DNA from: an uncultured Lachnospiraceae bacterium
GTDB lineage: Bacteria; Bacillota; Clostridia; Lachnospirales; Lachnospiraceae
Assembly (NCBI GenBank): GCA_910583965.1
Contig: CAJUAE010000009.1
Coordinates: forward strand, 1-64,000
Length of the DNA: 64,000 nucleotides
Direction: 5' to 3'
Below are positions 1 through 8,816 of the stretch, piece by piece. Under the pieces are notes generated by a model, which saw only the letters and a list, made by a program, of their open reading frames with translations, made no database searches and was not told the DNA's origin. Within the stretch, counting starts at the first letter, position 1, and each line of letters starts with the position of its first letter. Both the position numbers and the translations under genes were made by a program.

Positions 1-149
1 AATTAATTGAATTGGAAAATGAGTTGCAAAAGGTAATTGATGCAGAGGAAGACTTTATATGTATTATTAAACTGATGAATGACAATGTATTTGGTGAGGA
101 TATTTTAGGAAAGCGTGATAAGGCAACAGGAGAGGACTTAATTCTGTGA
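1..149 (+). CDS. cas2: Cas2 endoribonuclease, C-terminal fragment (start outside window)
   Basis: The frame open from base 3 encodes about 48 residues ending in a TGA at 147-149. It contains an acidic EEDF segment followed by a hydrophobic strand and a short polar tail, the pattern at the C-terminus of CRISPR Cas2 proteins (usually EEDS then a hydrophobic strand). It lies directly before a CRISPR leader and array on the same strand, which is where cas2 normally sits in type I operons. In the family Cas2 is a small dimeric ferredoxin-fold protein that forms the spacer-integration complex with Cas1. Only the tail is present, so no catalytic residue can be checked. The assignment rests on position and the short C-terminal match. 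Confidence 0.62.
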   Translation, partial: LIELENELQKVIDAEEDFICIIKLMNDNVFGEDILGKRDKATGEDLIL

Positions 150-327
150 GTTTTTACCAAGTGGGAATGGAAAGAAAGTGAGAGAAAAGCTTGAAATTAT
201 AAGGAATTTCTCACATTTGCCTCAACGAAAAAAATCTAAATCATTTACCTGGTAAAAAGTCGAAAAAAGGTGACTTTTCCAAGGATTAGTGCTATAATAA
301 TACAAGCGGAACGGCGAAGTTGTCTTG
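150..327 (+). promoter_or_regulatory. CRISPR leader with pre-crRNA promoter
   Basis: This AT-rich, gene-free stretch lies between the cas2 stop and the first repeat. A TATAAT at 293-298 is preceded 17 bases upstream by GTGACT (270-275), a fair -35 match, so transcription would start about 20 bases before the first repeat. The leader is on this side because cas2 is here and because the far end of the array carries a decayed repeat. The leader is where new spacers are inserted and where array transcription begins. Confidence 0.7.
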
Positions 328-1987
328 GATTAATAGAAACATGAGATGTATTGAAATCTTGTCTTCTTTCCGGTTGTAATTAAACTTTTTAAAGATTAAT
401 AGAAACATGAGATGTATTGAAATTGGCTGATAGAAGTGTTGGTTCCTACGGTGGCAGAGATTAATAGAAACATGAGATGTATTGAAATCGCCTTTATTTT
501 ACATAACACACCACTACATCTAGATTAATAGAAACATGAGATGTATTGAAATAAGCATGGATTTCCTTTTACATCTGCGCTCACAAGATTAATAGAAACA
601 TGAGATGTATTGAAATTTCCATACTCCACATTCCCAACGTACATAGTACCTGGATTAATAGAAACATGAGATGTATTGAAATAATCTTTTCCGCCTTTTA
701 TGTTTTCCACTCGTATCGATTAATAGAAACATGAGATGTATTGAAATTACCCCTCCGGAACTTGCGGAAGTGCCGCATACGGATTAATAGAAACATGAGA
801 TGTATTGAAATTTTGCTTAGATTCGAGAGAATTAAACTCTATCTGGATTAATAGAAACATGAGATGTATTGAAATGATTTTGCAGTTTCTACTCTAATAT
901 CTGCTAAATAAGATTAATAGAAACATGAGATGTATTGAAATCGCTTTCTGGAATATTATCTGGAATGGTTAATTGCAGATTAATAGAAACATGAGATGTA
1001 TTGAAATTCCGGTTCGATAATTTCGAAACCGACAATACTTTGATTAATAGAAACATGAGATGTATTGAAATCCTGTAGTCCTTTAGCAGTTTCGACAATT
1101 GTGAAGATTAATAGAAACATGAGATGTATTGAAATGCTTCTAATTGCACGCTTGCAATATCTCCATTACTAGATTAATAGAAACATGAGATGTATTGAAA
1201 TAAAGCGCCAAAACGCGTAAGCGTGTCGTACACGTCTGATTAATAGAAACATGAGATGTATTGAAATCCCATATAGAACACTAGTGCGGCTTCGTACGAA
1301 GTGATTAATAGAAACATGAGATGTATTGAAATTCCAGATGACAGAGATATCGAGCGTAAGACTTGAGAGGATTAATAGAAACATGAGATGTATTGAAATA
1401 TATTAGCCTGTAGTCCTTTCGCGGTTTCGACAATGATTAATAGAAACATGAGATGTATTGAAATAGTTTTTTCTTTAGGGCTGTAAGATCTGTTTCGTGA
1501 TTAATAGAAACATGAGATGTATTGAAATCTATTCTGTGGGAACCTATAGCGTTTACGCAACGCGGATTAATAGAAACATGAGATGTATTGAAATCTAAAG
1601 CTATTTTTCTTCCCTGCATGCTGCTTTCCGATTAATAGAAACATGAGATGTATTGAAATCCGCTTCACGATTCTGATATCTCTGATTCAGGCGACGATTA
1701 ATAGAAACATGAGATGTATTGAAATTAGTGAGGGGGGCAGGCAAAAGCCTACCTATGCAAGATTAATAGAAACATGAGATGTATTGAAATTGGAATATCA
1801 CGACAGAATGCTTAAGGATATTGATGGATTAATAGAAACATGAGATGTATTGAAATGGATATTGATGTTTTAATAGAGCTGCCAGAGTTGATGATTAATA
1901 GAAACATGAGATGTATTGAAATTAGCAACACCTACGAAGCCGGAGAGCAGACAGCGGGATTAATAGAAACATGAGATGTATTGAAAT
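328..1987 (+). CRISPR. CRISPR array, type I-B-like, 26 repeats and 25 spacers
   Basis: A 30-base repeat beginning GATTAATAGAAAC and ending GTATTGAAAT recurs 26 times, as far as I can see without variation, at 328, 394, 459, 523, 587, 653, 718, 782, 846, 912, 978, 1042, 1106, 1172, 1238, 1303, 1370, 1435, 1499, 1565, 1630, 1696, 1761, 1827, 1893 and 1958. The spacers between are 34 to 37 bases. The length and the ATTGAAAT 3' end, which would give an 8-base 5' handle, are typical of clostridial type I-B arrays. The array reads in the same direction as cas2. Spacers 12 and 17 are near-duplicates and spacers 23 and 24 overlap (see findings). The effector genes lie outside the window, so the subtype is inferred from the repeat only. 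Confidence 0.97.
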
Positions 1988-2022
1988 GCATTAATATAAC
2001 TGCCTTTTGCACCAACGGGTGA

Positions 2023-2042
2023 GATTAGTAATTGTATGGTGC
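2023..2042 (+). repeat. Degenerate terminal CRISPR repeat
   Basis: After a last 35-base spacer-length segment (1988-2022) the sequence begins GATTA like the repeat and then diverges. It sits exactly where repeat 27 is expected. This fits the usual decay of the leader-distal repeat and supports placing the leader on the left. Confidence 0.55.
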
Positions 2043-2179
2043 GGGTGTGAAAAGAAACCTAATTTATATAAATCCTATTCAAGTATTACTTGACAATGTT
2101 TTTCTTGGTAGCGTATTATAACAAAAAAGAGCAGTGGTAGGATAAAAGTATTGGAGAAGATATAGAAAGAAGATAAAAA

Positions 2180-2584
2180 ATGATTGAGAAAAAAGATGAA
2201 AAACAACTGCTTGTAGAGAAATACGGATTGAAACATGAAAACTGCGCTTGGTATTCAGAGAAGGAAAATGCACATAAGCATCTTATTTTTAAAGATGCCT
2301 TTTTTGCGCGCACAGATATAATTGGTCTATTGTTTCGTATCAACAAATTATGTATGGCAAAGGTAAAATATTTTCGCACAAATATTGCACAGTATGATCC
2401 GCTGAAATACGATTACAAAAAAGGATTTGTCGATGTTCCGTTGTGGGATGCGGATTTTTTAAGACATCGCAGTTCAGGGTGGATTTTGGATTTTCGCTAC
2501 TTACAGACAATCACTGTATATGATGACTTTATAGCACTGTGTAGAGAACTGGAAGCTTTTGAGAATACAAAAGATATATGCTGA
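2180..2584 (+). CDS. Hypothetical protein, 134 aa
   Basis: I do not recognise this protein. It is soluble, has no signal peptide or membrane segment, and is rich in aromatic and basic residues with a charged N-terminus. A purine-rich ribosome site (AGAAAGAAG) lies just before the ATG. It stands alone between the CRISPR array and a convergent MocR gene, with an 18-base hairpin at its 3' end. Codon use looks like the neighbouring genes. Nothing links it to CRISPR beyond position, and no function can be proposed. Confidence 0.6.
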   Translation: MIEKKDEKQLLVEKYGLKHENCAWYSEKENAHKHLIFKDAFFARTDIIGLLFRINKLCMAKVKYFRTNIAQYDPLKYDYKKGFVDVPLWDADFLRHRSSGWILDFRYLQTITVYDDFIALCRELEAFENTKDIC

Positions 2585-2594
2585 TTTTGGTAGG

Positions 2595-2612
2595 ATTTTA
2601 CTATCGTAAAAT
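2595..2612. terminator. Short hairpin between convergent genes
   Basis: ATTTTAC-TATC-GTAAAAT forms a 7-bp AT-rich stem between the 3' ends of the 134-aa gene and the convergent mocR-like gene. It has no long T-tract, so termination activity is uncertain. Confidence 0.35.
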
Positions 2613-3961
2613 TAGCTACAATGGTCACTATAATTAATTTCATATAACCGTTTTACAGCATCAGGAAATTTCTCCACAGGAACTTCACAGCATGAGAGTG
2701 CAATATGTGCAAAACCATCATTTTCTTTTTTGTCTTTGTGGAAAGGGAAAACTAAAACCCCATTTTTAGCTGCTTTCTCACATAGTTCATCACTGGTCAA
2801 CGCGCACTTTATTTTTAGGTGTACGAGAAAGACAGATTCACCCATGTAGACTTCCGCGTGAGAACCGAAAGTTTTTTCTAAAAGTGCAGACAAAGTTTTT
2901 GCTTTGTTGGAATACAAGCGTTTTAGTTTCCGAATTTGGCTTTCCAAATGTCCGTCGCGTAGAAACTGGCAAAGAGCAAGTTGTTCTGATTTGGAGGCAG
3001 TCTGATTGTAGAGTGCTTTTTTTTCTTCGTATAAGGGTAGTAGTGAGTCGGGCAAAATCATGAAACTTAGGCGAATGGAAGGCAACAAAAGTTTAGAAAA
3101 GGTGCTTAAATAGACAACATTTTCACCACCTGCAAGTCCCTGCAAACATGGAATTGGTTTGCTAAAATACCGAAATTCATTATCATAGTCATCTTCGAGA
3201 ATTAATCGGTCATGAACTGCGCATTCTTTTAAAAGTGTAAGCCGCTTTTCAACACTCATCACATCGCCAAGAGAAGTCATATGAGATGGTGTCATGTAGA
3301 GTACATTTGCATTTTCTTTGTCTTTTTCAATATTAAATCCATAATCTTCAAAAATAACCATACCTTGCGCAAAGCGTGCGTCATGGAAACAGACTGTGTG
3401 ACGCTTTTTGATGAGCGGACAGAGGATATTAAGCAGTGCTTGGCAACCAGCACCAATCACAATATTCTCAGGACGACAGACAGCGTTTCGCTTATTTATT
3501 ACATAGTGGCAGACAACTTCACGCAGTTCATATTCGCCTTGCGGCTCACCGTAAGTCAACATACGTCCATCTTGCCGTAATGTGCTCTTAATATAACGTC
3601 GCCACAGGCTGAAGTCAAAACTTTCTGCGTCCACATTGTTAGAGGTAAAATTGTATAAGATTTTATTTTCGTGTGCTGTAGTCATTTTTTTGGTATGGGT
3701 ATTTTGTTTAAAGAATGGATTTACAGTTCTATCAGTGACATAATATCCGCTTTGTGGTCGAGAAATAATATAACCGTCCGCTGCTAGGCATAGATAGGCG
3801 GTCTCAATTGTTGTGCGACTCAGACCTAGCTGCATTGCGCCGCGCCGAATAGAGGGCATTTTTGTTCCTGGCATTAATCGTCCAGTGACAATCAGGTTTT
3901 TATAATAGTCATACACTTGTAGATAACGTGTGGATTGTGTCGAATTGAAATCAAGATTCAT
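2612..3961 (-). CDS. MocR/PdxR-family regulator (GntR winged helix fused to aminotransferase-like domain)
   Basis: The 449-residue product has an N-terminal GntR-type winged helix (about residues 10-80, with the MPSIRRGAMQLGLSRTTIE recognition region) and a fold-type I aminotransferase domain. The PLP lysine is visible as K290 in STFSK, preceded by the LEDDYDNEF segment typical of MocR proteins. Proteins of this family are cytoplasmic transcription factors that sense PLP or an amino-compound adduct. The start was placed at the ATG at 3961 because AGGAAAGG lies 10 bases upstream; a longer frame exists but has no ribosome site. The gene is divergent from the gene at 4105, so the 143-base gap probably holds both promoters and its operator. 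The regulated target is not evident from sequence. Confidence 0.88.
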   Translation of the reverse strand: MNLDFNSTQSTRYLQVYDYYKNLIVTGRLMPGTKMPSIRRGAMQLGLSRTTIETAYLCLAADGYIISRPQSGYYVTDRTVNPFFKQNTHTKKMTTAHENKILYNFTSNNVDAESFDFSLWRRYIKSTLRQDGRMLTYGEPQGEYELREVVCHYVINKRNAVCRPENIVIGAGCQALLNILCPLIKKRHTVCFHDARFAQGMVIFEDYGFNIEKDKENANVLYMTPSHMTSLGDVMSVEKRLTLLKECAVHDRLILEDDYDNEFRYFSKPIPCLQGLAGGENVVYLSTFSKLLLPSIRLSFMILPDSLLPLYEEKKALYNQTASKSEQLALCQFLRDGHLESQIRKLKRLYSNKAKTLSALLEKTFGSHAEVYMGESVFLVHLKIKCALTSDELCEKAAKNGVLVFPFHKDKKENDGFAHIALSCCEVPVEKFPDAVKRLYEINYSDHCS

Positions 3962-4104
3962 AGGTTGTCCGCCTTTCCTGTTTGTGCTATGATAAATAGT
4001 AACATGGCAAGATGGCAGACGCAAGTTGTAATAATAAATTTATAAAGAGTAGTTATTATTTACAGGCTAATTATTTAATTTTACACAGGAGGCAATGAAA
4101 AGCA

Positions 4105-4800
4105 ATGATAGAGATAAAATACGAAGATGGGAAGTTTCATGCAAAAGGAACCTTTTCGATTGGGATTGCAGGCGTCTATGAAAATAAAGACTTTGACGAG
4201 GGAAACATCACCATTGATATCGAATTAGATGATGTTTTGGATGCGCTGCAGGAGGAAAAGTCCTTTGAGTTTGAGCCATTGCGTTCCTATTTAAAGGACA
4301 AGGGGGAGGATGGCGCTGCGATTGCAAAAGGACTTGCGGACTATTATAATCAGAAGGAAACGGAAATCAAGGAGAATGTAAAACAAATTAATGACTGTAT
4401 TCTCTATCATATGTTTGATGATTTAGAAGCATGTGGATATCCGTTTTGGGAGATTGAAGAAGCAATACTTCCGGGTTCGCTGGACGGATATGACATGGAT
4501 AATTTGGAAACGCAAATCTATGATACGCAGGAAAGTATTAGCAGTTGGGGATTTAAAGCATTTTATAAGCAGCCCAACAATGGAACCCTTGAGAAGCCAG
4601 ATATAGAAGGCAGGCTGCGACAACAGTATCCAATGTTTAATTTTGATGGTTTATATGCATCTATGGAACAGGATTGCCTTTATCTGACTGGAAGATTTAT
4701 GAGTTTTCAGTTTTCTGATGGTTGGGGAGAACAGCTACTCTGTGCTGCATATGATGAATTTGACGAAAATTTGACTTCGACAGATTGGCATAATCATTAA
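4105..4800 (+). CDS. Hypothetical protein, 231 aa
   Basis: The protein is acidic and soluble, with no signal peptide or membrane segment. An N-terminal part (1-80) looks beta-rich, and a middle helix-rich part is followed by an aromatic-rich C-terminus containing PFWEIEEAILPG and SFQFSDGWGEQL. I do not recognise the family. AGGAGG lies 12 bases before the ATG. It is divergent from the MocR-type regulator and 134 bases upstream of a co-directional ABC exporter pair, so it may be regulated with one of them. That is inference from position only. Confidence 0.62.
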   Translation: MIEIKYEDGKFHAKGTFSIGIAGVYENKDFDEGNITIDIELDDVLDALQEEKSFEFEPLRSYLKDKGEDGAAIAKGLADYYNQKETEIKENVKQINDCILYHMFDDLEACGYPFWEIEEAILPGSLDGYDMDNLETQIYDTQESISSWGFKAFYKQPNNGTLEKPDIEGRLRQQYPMFNFDGLYASMEQDCLYLTGRFMSFQFSDGWGEQLLCAAYDEFDENLTSTDWHNH

Positions 4801-4934
4801 TCCACCTGAAATAAGTCTCCAGCAAAGACCGAATCAAGAGATAAAATAGAACGCATTTTTGTCATAATGGTATTTCAATTGACTATTAAATAGAAGATTT
4901 TGAAATATTTAATAATAAAAAGGGGGAAACTTTT

Positions 4935-6671
4935 ATGAAAAGCTTGTTAAAGTACATAAAAGACTACAAAAAGGAAAGCATTCTAGCACCTTTATTTAAG
5001 ATGTTGGAGGCTTCTTTTGAATTGATGGTGCCACTTGTTATGGCGGCAATTATTGACAATGGTATTGCCAACAGTGATACGCCCTATATTTTTCAGATGG
5101 GGGCGGTGTTGGTGCTACTGGCAGCAGTTGGTCTTGCCAGTTCCGTCACAGCGCAGTATTTTAGCGCAAAGGCAGCAGTTGGATTTGCCACAAAGCTTCG
5201 GAGTGCTTTGTTTGCACATATACAAGGATTGTCTTACACAGAACTTGACACTATTGGAACCAGCACATTAATCACGCGTATGACAAGCGATGTAAATCAG
5301 ATTCAGAATGGTGTGAATTTAACGTTGCGTCTGCTATTGCGCTCGCCATTTATTGTGTTTGGTGCAATGGTGATGGCATTCACTGTGGATGTGCAGGCAG
5401 CACTTATTTTTGTGGTGACAATTCCGCTGCTTGCAGTTGTTGTGTTTGGGATTATGCTTGTCAGTATGCCACTATATAAAAAGGTACAAGCAGCGCTTGA
5501 TAAAATTCTTGGTAGAACACGTGAAAATCTAGCAGGTGCCCGTGTTATTCGTGCATTTTGTAATGAGGAGTCAGAGACAGCAGATTTTGAGCAGGAAAAT
5601 GAACTTCTACTCAACACACAAGTTTTTGTCGGCAAGATTTCTGCCGCAATGAACCCTGTGACTTATATTATTATTAATCTTGCACTTGTGATTCTTCTGT
5701 GGACTGGAGCTATACGCGTGGACAATGGTATTATCACACAAGGAGAGGTGGTTGCACTAGTAAACTATATGTCGCAGATTTTGGTAGAACTTGTCAAGAT
5801 GGCAAATCTTATTATACAGCTCACCAAAGCACTTGCCTGTGCAAAGCGCGTTGAAAATATCTTTGGGATTACATCTAGCATGGAAAATGGCACATTGCAA
5901 GATGTCATAAGTGGTGAGAATGCAGCAATTGTTTTTGAACATGCAAGCCTCACTTATAGTGGTGGCGGTGATGAATCCCTGACGGATATTGACTTTGTTG
6001 TAAAAAAAGGCGAGACCGTCGGCATTATTGGCGGTACTGGTTCTGGTAAGACTTCAGTAGTGAATTTAATTCCGCGCTTTTATGATGCTACGAAAGGGCG
6101 CGTGATTGTAGATGGGATTCCAGTCAAAGACTATGAGATTTCCACGCTGCGAGAAAAAATCGGTGTTGTTCCGCAGAAGGCAGTTTTGTTTAAAGGAACC
6201 ATTCGAGAGAATCTTTTGTGGGGAAATGAAAATGCATCCGAGCAGGATATTGAGGATGCACTGCGTATTTCGCAGGCGAAAGAGTTTGTTGATACCAAGG
6301 ATGGCAGACTTGATTTTATGATTGCGCAAGGCGGCAAAAATCTTTCTGGTGGTCAGAAACAGCGTCTTACAATTGCGCGCGCCATTGTGAGAAAACCAGA
6401 GATATTGATTCTTGACGACAGTGCTTCGGCGCTTGATTTTGCCACGGATGCAAAGCTTCGCGCGGCAGTGAAAGAGATGGGGAATCAGATGACTGTTATT
6501 ATTGTGTCGCAGCGCGCAGCATCGATACAATATGCTGATAAAATTGTTGTGTTGGATGATGGTGCAGTGGCAGGAATTGGTACACACGAACAGTTGCTTG
6601 CGGACAATGTAATTTATCAGGAAATCTATTATTCTCAATTTCCAGATAAAAAAGCAAAAGCTGCGGAATAA
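4935..6671 (+). CDS. Heterodimeric ABC exporter, subunit with degenerate ATP site
   Basis: The 578-residue protein has an N-terminal six-helix type I exporter domain (about 1-310) and a C-terminal ATPase. Walker A is GGTGSGKTS at 366-374 and the signature LSGGQ at 470-474. The Walker B aspartate D494 is followed by D495 where active ATPases have the catalytic glutamate, and the switch histidine is replaced in VSQRAAS. This is the hallmark of the non-catalytic half of heterodimeric exporters such as TM287/TM288 or BmrCD, whose substrates are drugs, lipids or peptides. The partner follows at 6838. AAAAAGGGGG precedes the ATG. The substrate cannot be read from sequence. Confidence 0.93.
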   Translation: MKSLLKYIKDYKKESILAPLFKMLEASFELMVPLVMAAIIDNGIANSDTPYIFQMGAVLVLLAAVGLASSVTAQYFSAKAAVGFATKLRSALFAHIQGLSYTELDTIGTSTLITRMTSDVNQIQNGVNLTLRLLLRSPFIVFGAMVMAFTVDVQAALIFVVTIPLLAVVVFGIMLVSMPLYKKVQAALDKILGRTRENLAGARVIRAFCNEESETADFEQENELLLNTQVFVGKISAAMNPVTYIIINLALVILLWTGAIRVDNGIITQGEVVALVNYMSQILVELVKMANLIIQLTKALACAKRVENIFGITSSMENGTLQDVISGENAAIVFEHASLTYSGGGDESLTDIDFVVKKGETVGIIGGTGSGKTSVVNLIPRFYDATKGRVIVDGIPVKDYEISTLREKIGVVPQKAVLFKGTIRENLLWGNENASEQDIEDALRISQAKEFVDTKDGRLDFMIAQGGKNLSGGQKQRLTIARAIVRKPEILILDDSASALDFATDAKLRAAVKEMGNQMTVIIVSQRAASIQYADKIVVLDDGAVAGIGTHEQLLADNVIYQEIYYSQFPDKKAKAAE

Positions 6672-6690
6672 TAGTTATAATTTAGCCTCG

Positions 6691-6811
6691 GGACTTTGTA
6701 TTTACTGCAAAGTCCGTGAAATAACGTAGTAGTTGAGATGCATCAAGCCACCACGAAGTGGTTTTGCATGGCTTGATGCTTGTAACAGGAAGCCGAAGGC
6801 TGAACTGTTAC
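6691..6811 (+). repeat. Structured dispersed repeat, family A, copy 1 (three hairpins)
   Basis: Hairpin 1 pairs GGACTTTG (6691-6698) with CAAAGTCC (6708-6715). Hairpin 2 pairs GCATCAAGCC (6740-6749) with GGCTTGATGC (6770-6779), with an inner ACCAC-GAA-GTGGT. Hairpin 3 pairs GTAACAG (6782-6788) with CTGTTAC (6805-6811), with an inner AGCC-GAA-GGCT. The copy at 30855 keeps the linkers and loops but changes both sides of the stems. It lies in the gap between the two exporter genes, 27 bases before the second start. It could affect translation or the ratio of the two subunits; that is inference. Confidence 0.75.
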
Positions 6812-6837
6812 GAATAATGGATGCGGAGGGGATAAAG

Positions 6838-8604
6838 ATGAAAAATTTTGCATCGAATAAGGATATTCTTAAAAAAGTATTAAATCATATTGGAAAATAC
6901 AAAATTTTCTTGTTTTTTTCCGTTGCACTTGCGGCGATTTCGGTAATACTTACCTTATATATACCAATTTTAACAGGTGAGGCAGTTGATTGCATTCTTG
7001 GTCCTAATGCTGTAGATTTTGATGGGATTTGGGATATACTAAAGAAGATGGCAGTTATTATTGTATTGACAGCAGTGGTACAGTGGGTTATGAATACTTG
7101 TAACAATAAAATTGCCTATCAAGTTGTGCGTGACGTGCGTGACGAGGCATTTAAAAAATTGCAAATATTACCACTTAAATACATTGATGGACATTCTCAC
7201 GGAGACATTGTAAGCCGTGTGATTGCAGATGTGGATCAGTTTTCTGATGGTTTGTTAATGGGTTTTACACAGCTTTTTACAGGTGTAGTGACAATTATTG
7301 GAACCTTGATTTTTATGTTTTCCATCAATGTGTCAACAACAATTGTTGTGGTAATTTTGACGCCGCTTTCCTTTTTTATTGCGGGATTTATCGCGAAACG
7401 AACATTTAGTATGTCTAAGCTTCAGTCGGAGACGCGCGGAGAGCAGACAGCATTGATAGACGAGATGATTGGCAATGAGAAGGTGGTAAAAGCGTTTGGA
7501 CATGAGCCGCAGGTGATGGAACAGTTTACTGAAATCAATGACCGTCTGCAAAAGGCCAGTGTCAAGGCAATCTTTTTTTCTTCATTGACCAATCCATGTA
7601 CACGTTTTGTCAACAGCCTTGTCTATGCAGGTGTAGGAATCCTCGGTGCATTTCTGGCGATAAACAGATATATCAGCGTGGGACAGCTCACAAGTTTCTT
7701 AAGCTATGCCAACCAGTACACAAAGCCATTTAATGAGATATCTGGTGTTGTGACAGAGTTGCAGACTGCACTGGCGTGTGCAGGTAGGGTATTTGAGTTT
7801 ATTGAGGAGGAGCCTCAGATACCAGAGCCAGACAATGCGGCGGTTCTGCAGGCGCCAAGAGGGAATATTGTGATGCAGAACGTTCATTTTTCATACAATC
7901 CCGATCAAAAGTTAATACAGAATTTTAATCTTGAAGTAAAGCCTGGTCAACGTGTGGCGATTGTAGGACCCACTGGATGCGGAAAAACAACTGTCATAAA
8001 TCTGTTAATGCGGTTCTATGATGTTAATAGTGGAAGTATTCGGATTGATGGTATTGATATTAGAGATATGACAAGAAAAAGTCTGCGGGAAAGTTTTGGA
8101 ATGGTTTTGCAGGAAACTTGGCTTCACGCAGGTACAATACGAGAAAATATTGTGATGGGAAAACCAAATGCCACTGACGACGAAGTGATTGTAGCGGCGA
8201 AAGCGGCACATGCGCATAGTTTTATCAAACGATTGCCAATGGGATATGACACAGTGATTACAGAAGACGGGGGTAGTCTATCACAAGGACAGAAACAGCT
8301 TCTTTGTATTACACGCGTAATGCTTTGTCTCCCGCCAATGTTGATTCTTGACGAGGCGACTTCCTCCATTGACACACGCACTGAAATAAAGATTTCGCAG
8401 GCGTTTAACACAATGATGAAGGGAAGAACAAGTTTTATTGTAGCGCACAGACTTTCTACGATTCGAGAGGCAGATATTATTCTTGTTATGAAAGATGGAA
8501 ACATCATTGAACAGGGAAATCATGAAACGCTTTTAAATAAGAAAGACGGATTTTATGCGAAGCTGTACAACAGTCAATTTGAAGGGAACAGTTCCGCCAT
8601 ATAA
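6838..8604 (+). CDS. Heterodimeric ABC exporter, catalytic subunit
   Basis: The 588-residue protein has a type I exporter membrane domain followed by an ATPase. Walker A is GPTGCGKTT at about 377-385, the signature is a variant LSQGQ, Walker B is LILDEATSS with catalytic E506, and the switch histidine is in VAHRLSTI. With the degenerate partner upstream this gives one consensus ATP site (its Walker motifs against the partner's LSGGQ) and one dead site. The start at 6838 is chosen because GGAGGGG lies 6 bases upstream; the longer frame would run through the structured repeat. The last codons (encoding NSSAI) overlap a dispersed repeat arm that recurs inverted near 9960, so the C-terminus may have been replaced by repeat insertion. 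Confidence 0.93.
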   Translation: MKNFASNKDILKKVLNHIGKYKIFLFFSVALAAISVILTLYIPILTGEAVDCILGPNAVDFDGIWDILKKMAVIIVLTAVVQWVMNTCNNKIAYQVVRDVRDEAFKKLQILPLKYIDGHSHGDIVSRVIADVDQFSDGLLMGFTQLFTGVVTIIGTLIFMFSINVSTTIVVVILTPLSFFIAGFIAKRTFSMSKLQSETRGEQTALIDEMIGNEKVVKAFGHEPQVMEQFTEINDRLQKASVKAIFFSSLTNPCTRFVNSLVYAGVGILGAFLAINRYISVGQLTSFLSYANQYTKPFNEISGVVTELQTALACAGRVFEFIEEEPQIPEPDNAAVLQAPRGNIVMQNVHFSYNPDQKLIQNFNLEVKPGQRVAIVGPTGCGKTTVINLLMRFYDVNSGSIRIDGIDIRDMTRKSLRESFGMVLQETWLHAGTIRENIVMGKPNATDDEVIVAAKAAHAHSFIKRLPMGYDTVITEDGGSLSQGQKQLLCITRVMLCLPPMLILDEATSSIDTRTEIKISQAFNTMMKGRTSFIVAHRLSTIREADIILVMKDGNIIEQGNHETLLNKKDGFYAKLYNSQFEGNSSAI

Positions 8605-8625
8605 AATTGATTGTGCAAATTGTAC
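8587..8625 (+). repeat. Repeat arm, family E, overlapping the exporter 3' end
   Basis: AACAGTTCCGCCATA followed by an AT-rich stretch and GTGCAAATTGT recurs, inverted and with few changes, as the right arm of the palindrome ending near 10003. The first half is coding sequence for the last residues of the exporter. Confidence 0.6.
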
Positions 8626-8687
8626 GCGGGAGCATGAAATGCGGAGCAATCCGTGGTATCATAGGGGGCAAAATACCTTTTGCCCCC
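8626..8687 (+). repeat. Dispersed repeat, family B, copy 1
   Basis: A 38-base core starting GCGGGAGCATGAAATGCGG (8626-8663) is identical to 29127-29164. It is followed by a GGGGGCAAAA-TACC-TTTTGCCCCC hairpin (8664-8687); the second copy has AAAGGTAAAATACCTTT there. The core contains GCAT-GAA-ATGC. No ORF is present. The rest of the gap, 8688-8816, shows no further clear element except GGCGG near 8720, which may close the family E arm at 8587. Confidence 0.8.
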
Positions 8688-8816
8688 AACATCATATTAT
8701 TGATAAAAATGTACATTGTGGCGGCTTATGAATGGCATGGCTAAACTGTACTATTTAAATCGACATAAACAGTATAGGATGATAGAACGGCAGTGCAGAA
8801 AAAGGAGATTGAAAAA

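Noticed and set aside
525..1619. Several 60-71-residue reading frames on the minus strand with repeated FNTSHVSIN segments
   Set aside because: They are translations of the CRISPR repeat and spacers. The repeated peptide is the repeat itself, and there are no ribosome sites.
1988..2180. A second leader or extra cas gene at the right end of the array
   Set aside because: No promoter-like leader and no frame of useful length; the decayed repeat marks this as the distal end.
6733..6837. Upstream in-frame start of the second exporter subunit
   Set aside because: It would translate the family A structured repeat; the ATG at 6838 has GGAGGGG directly upstream.
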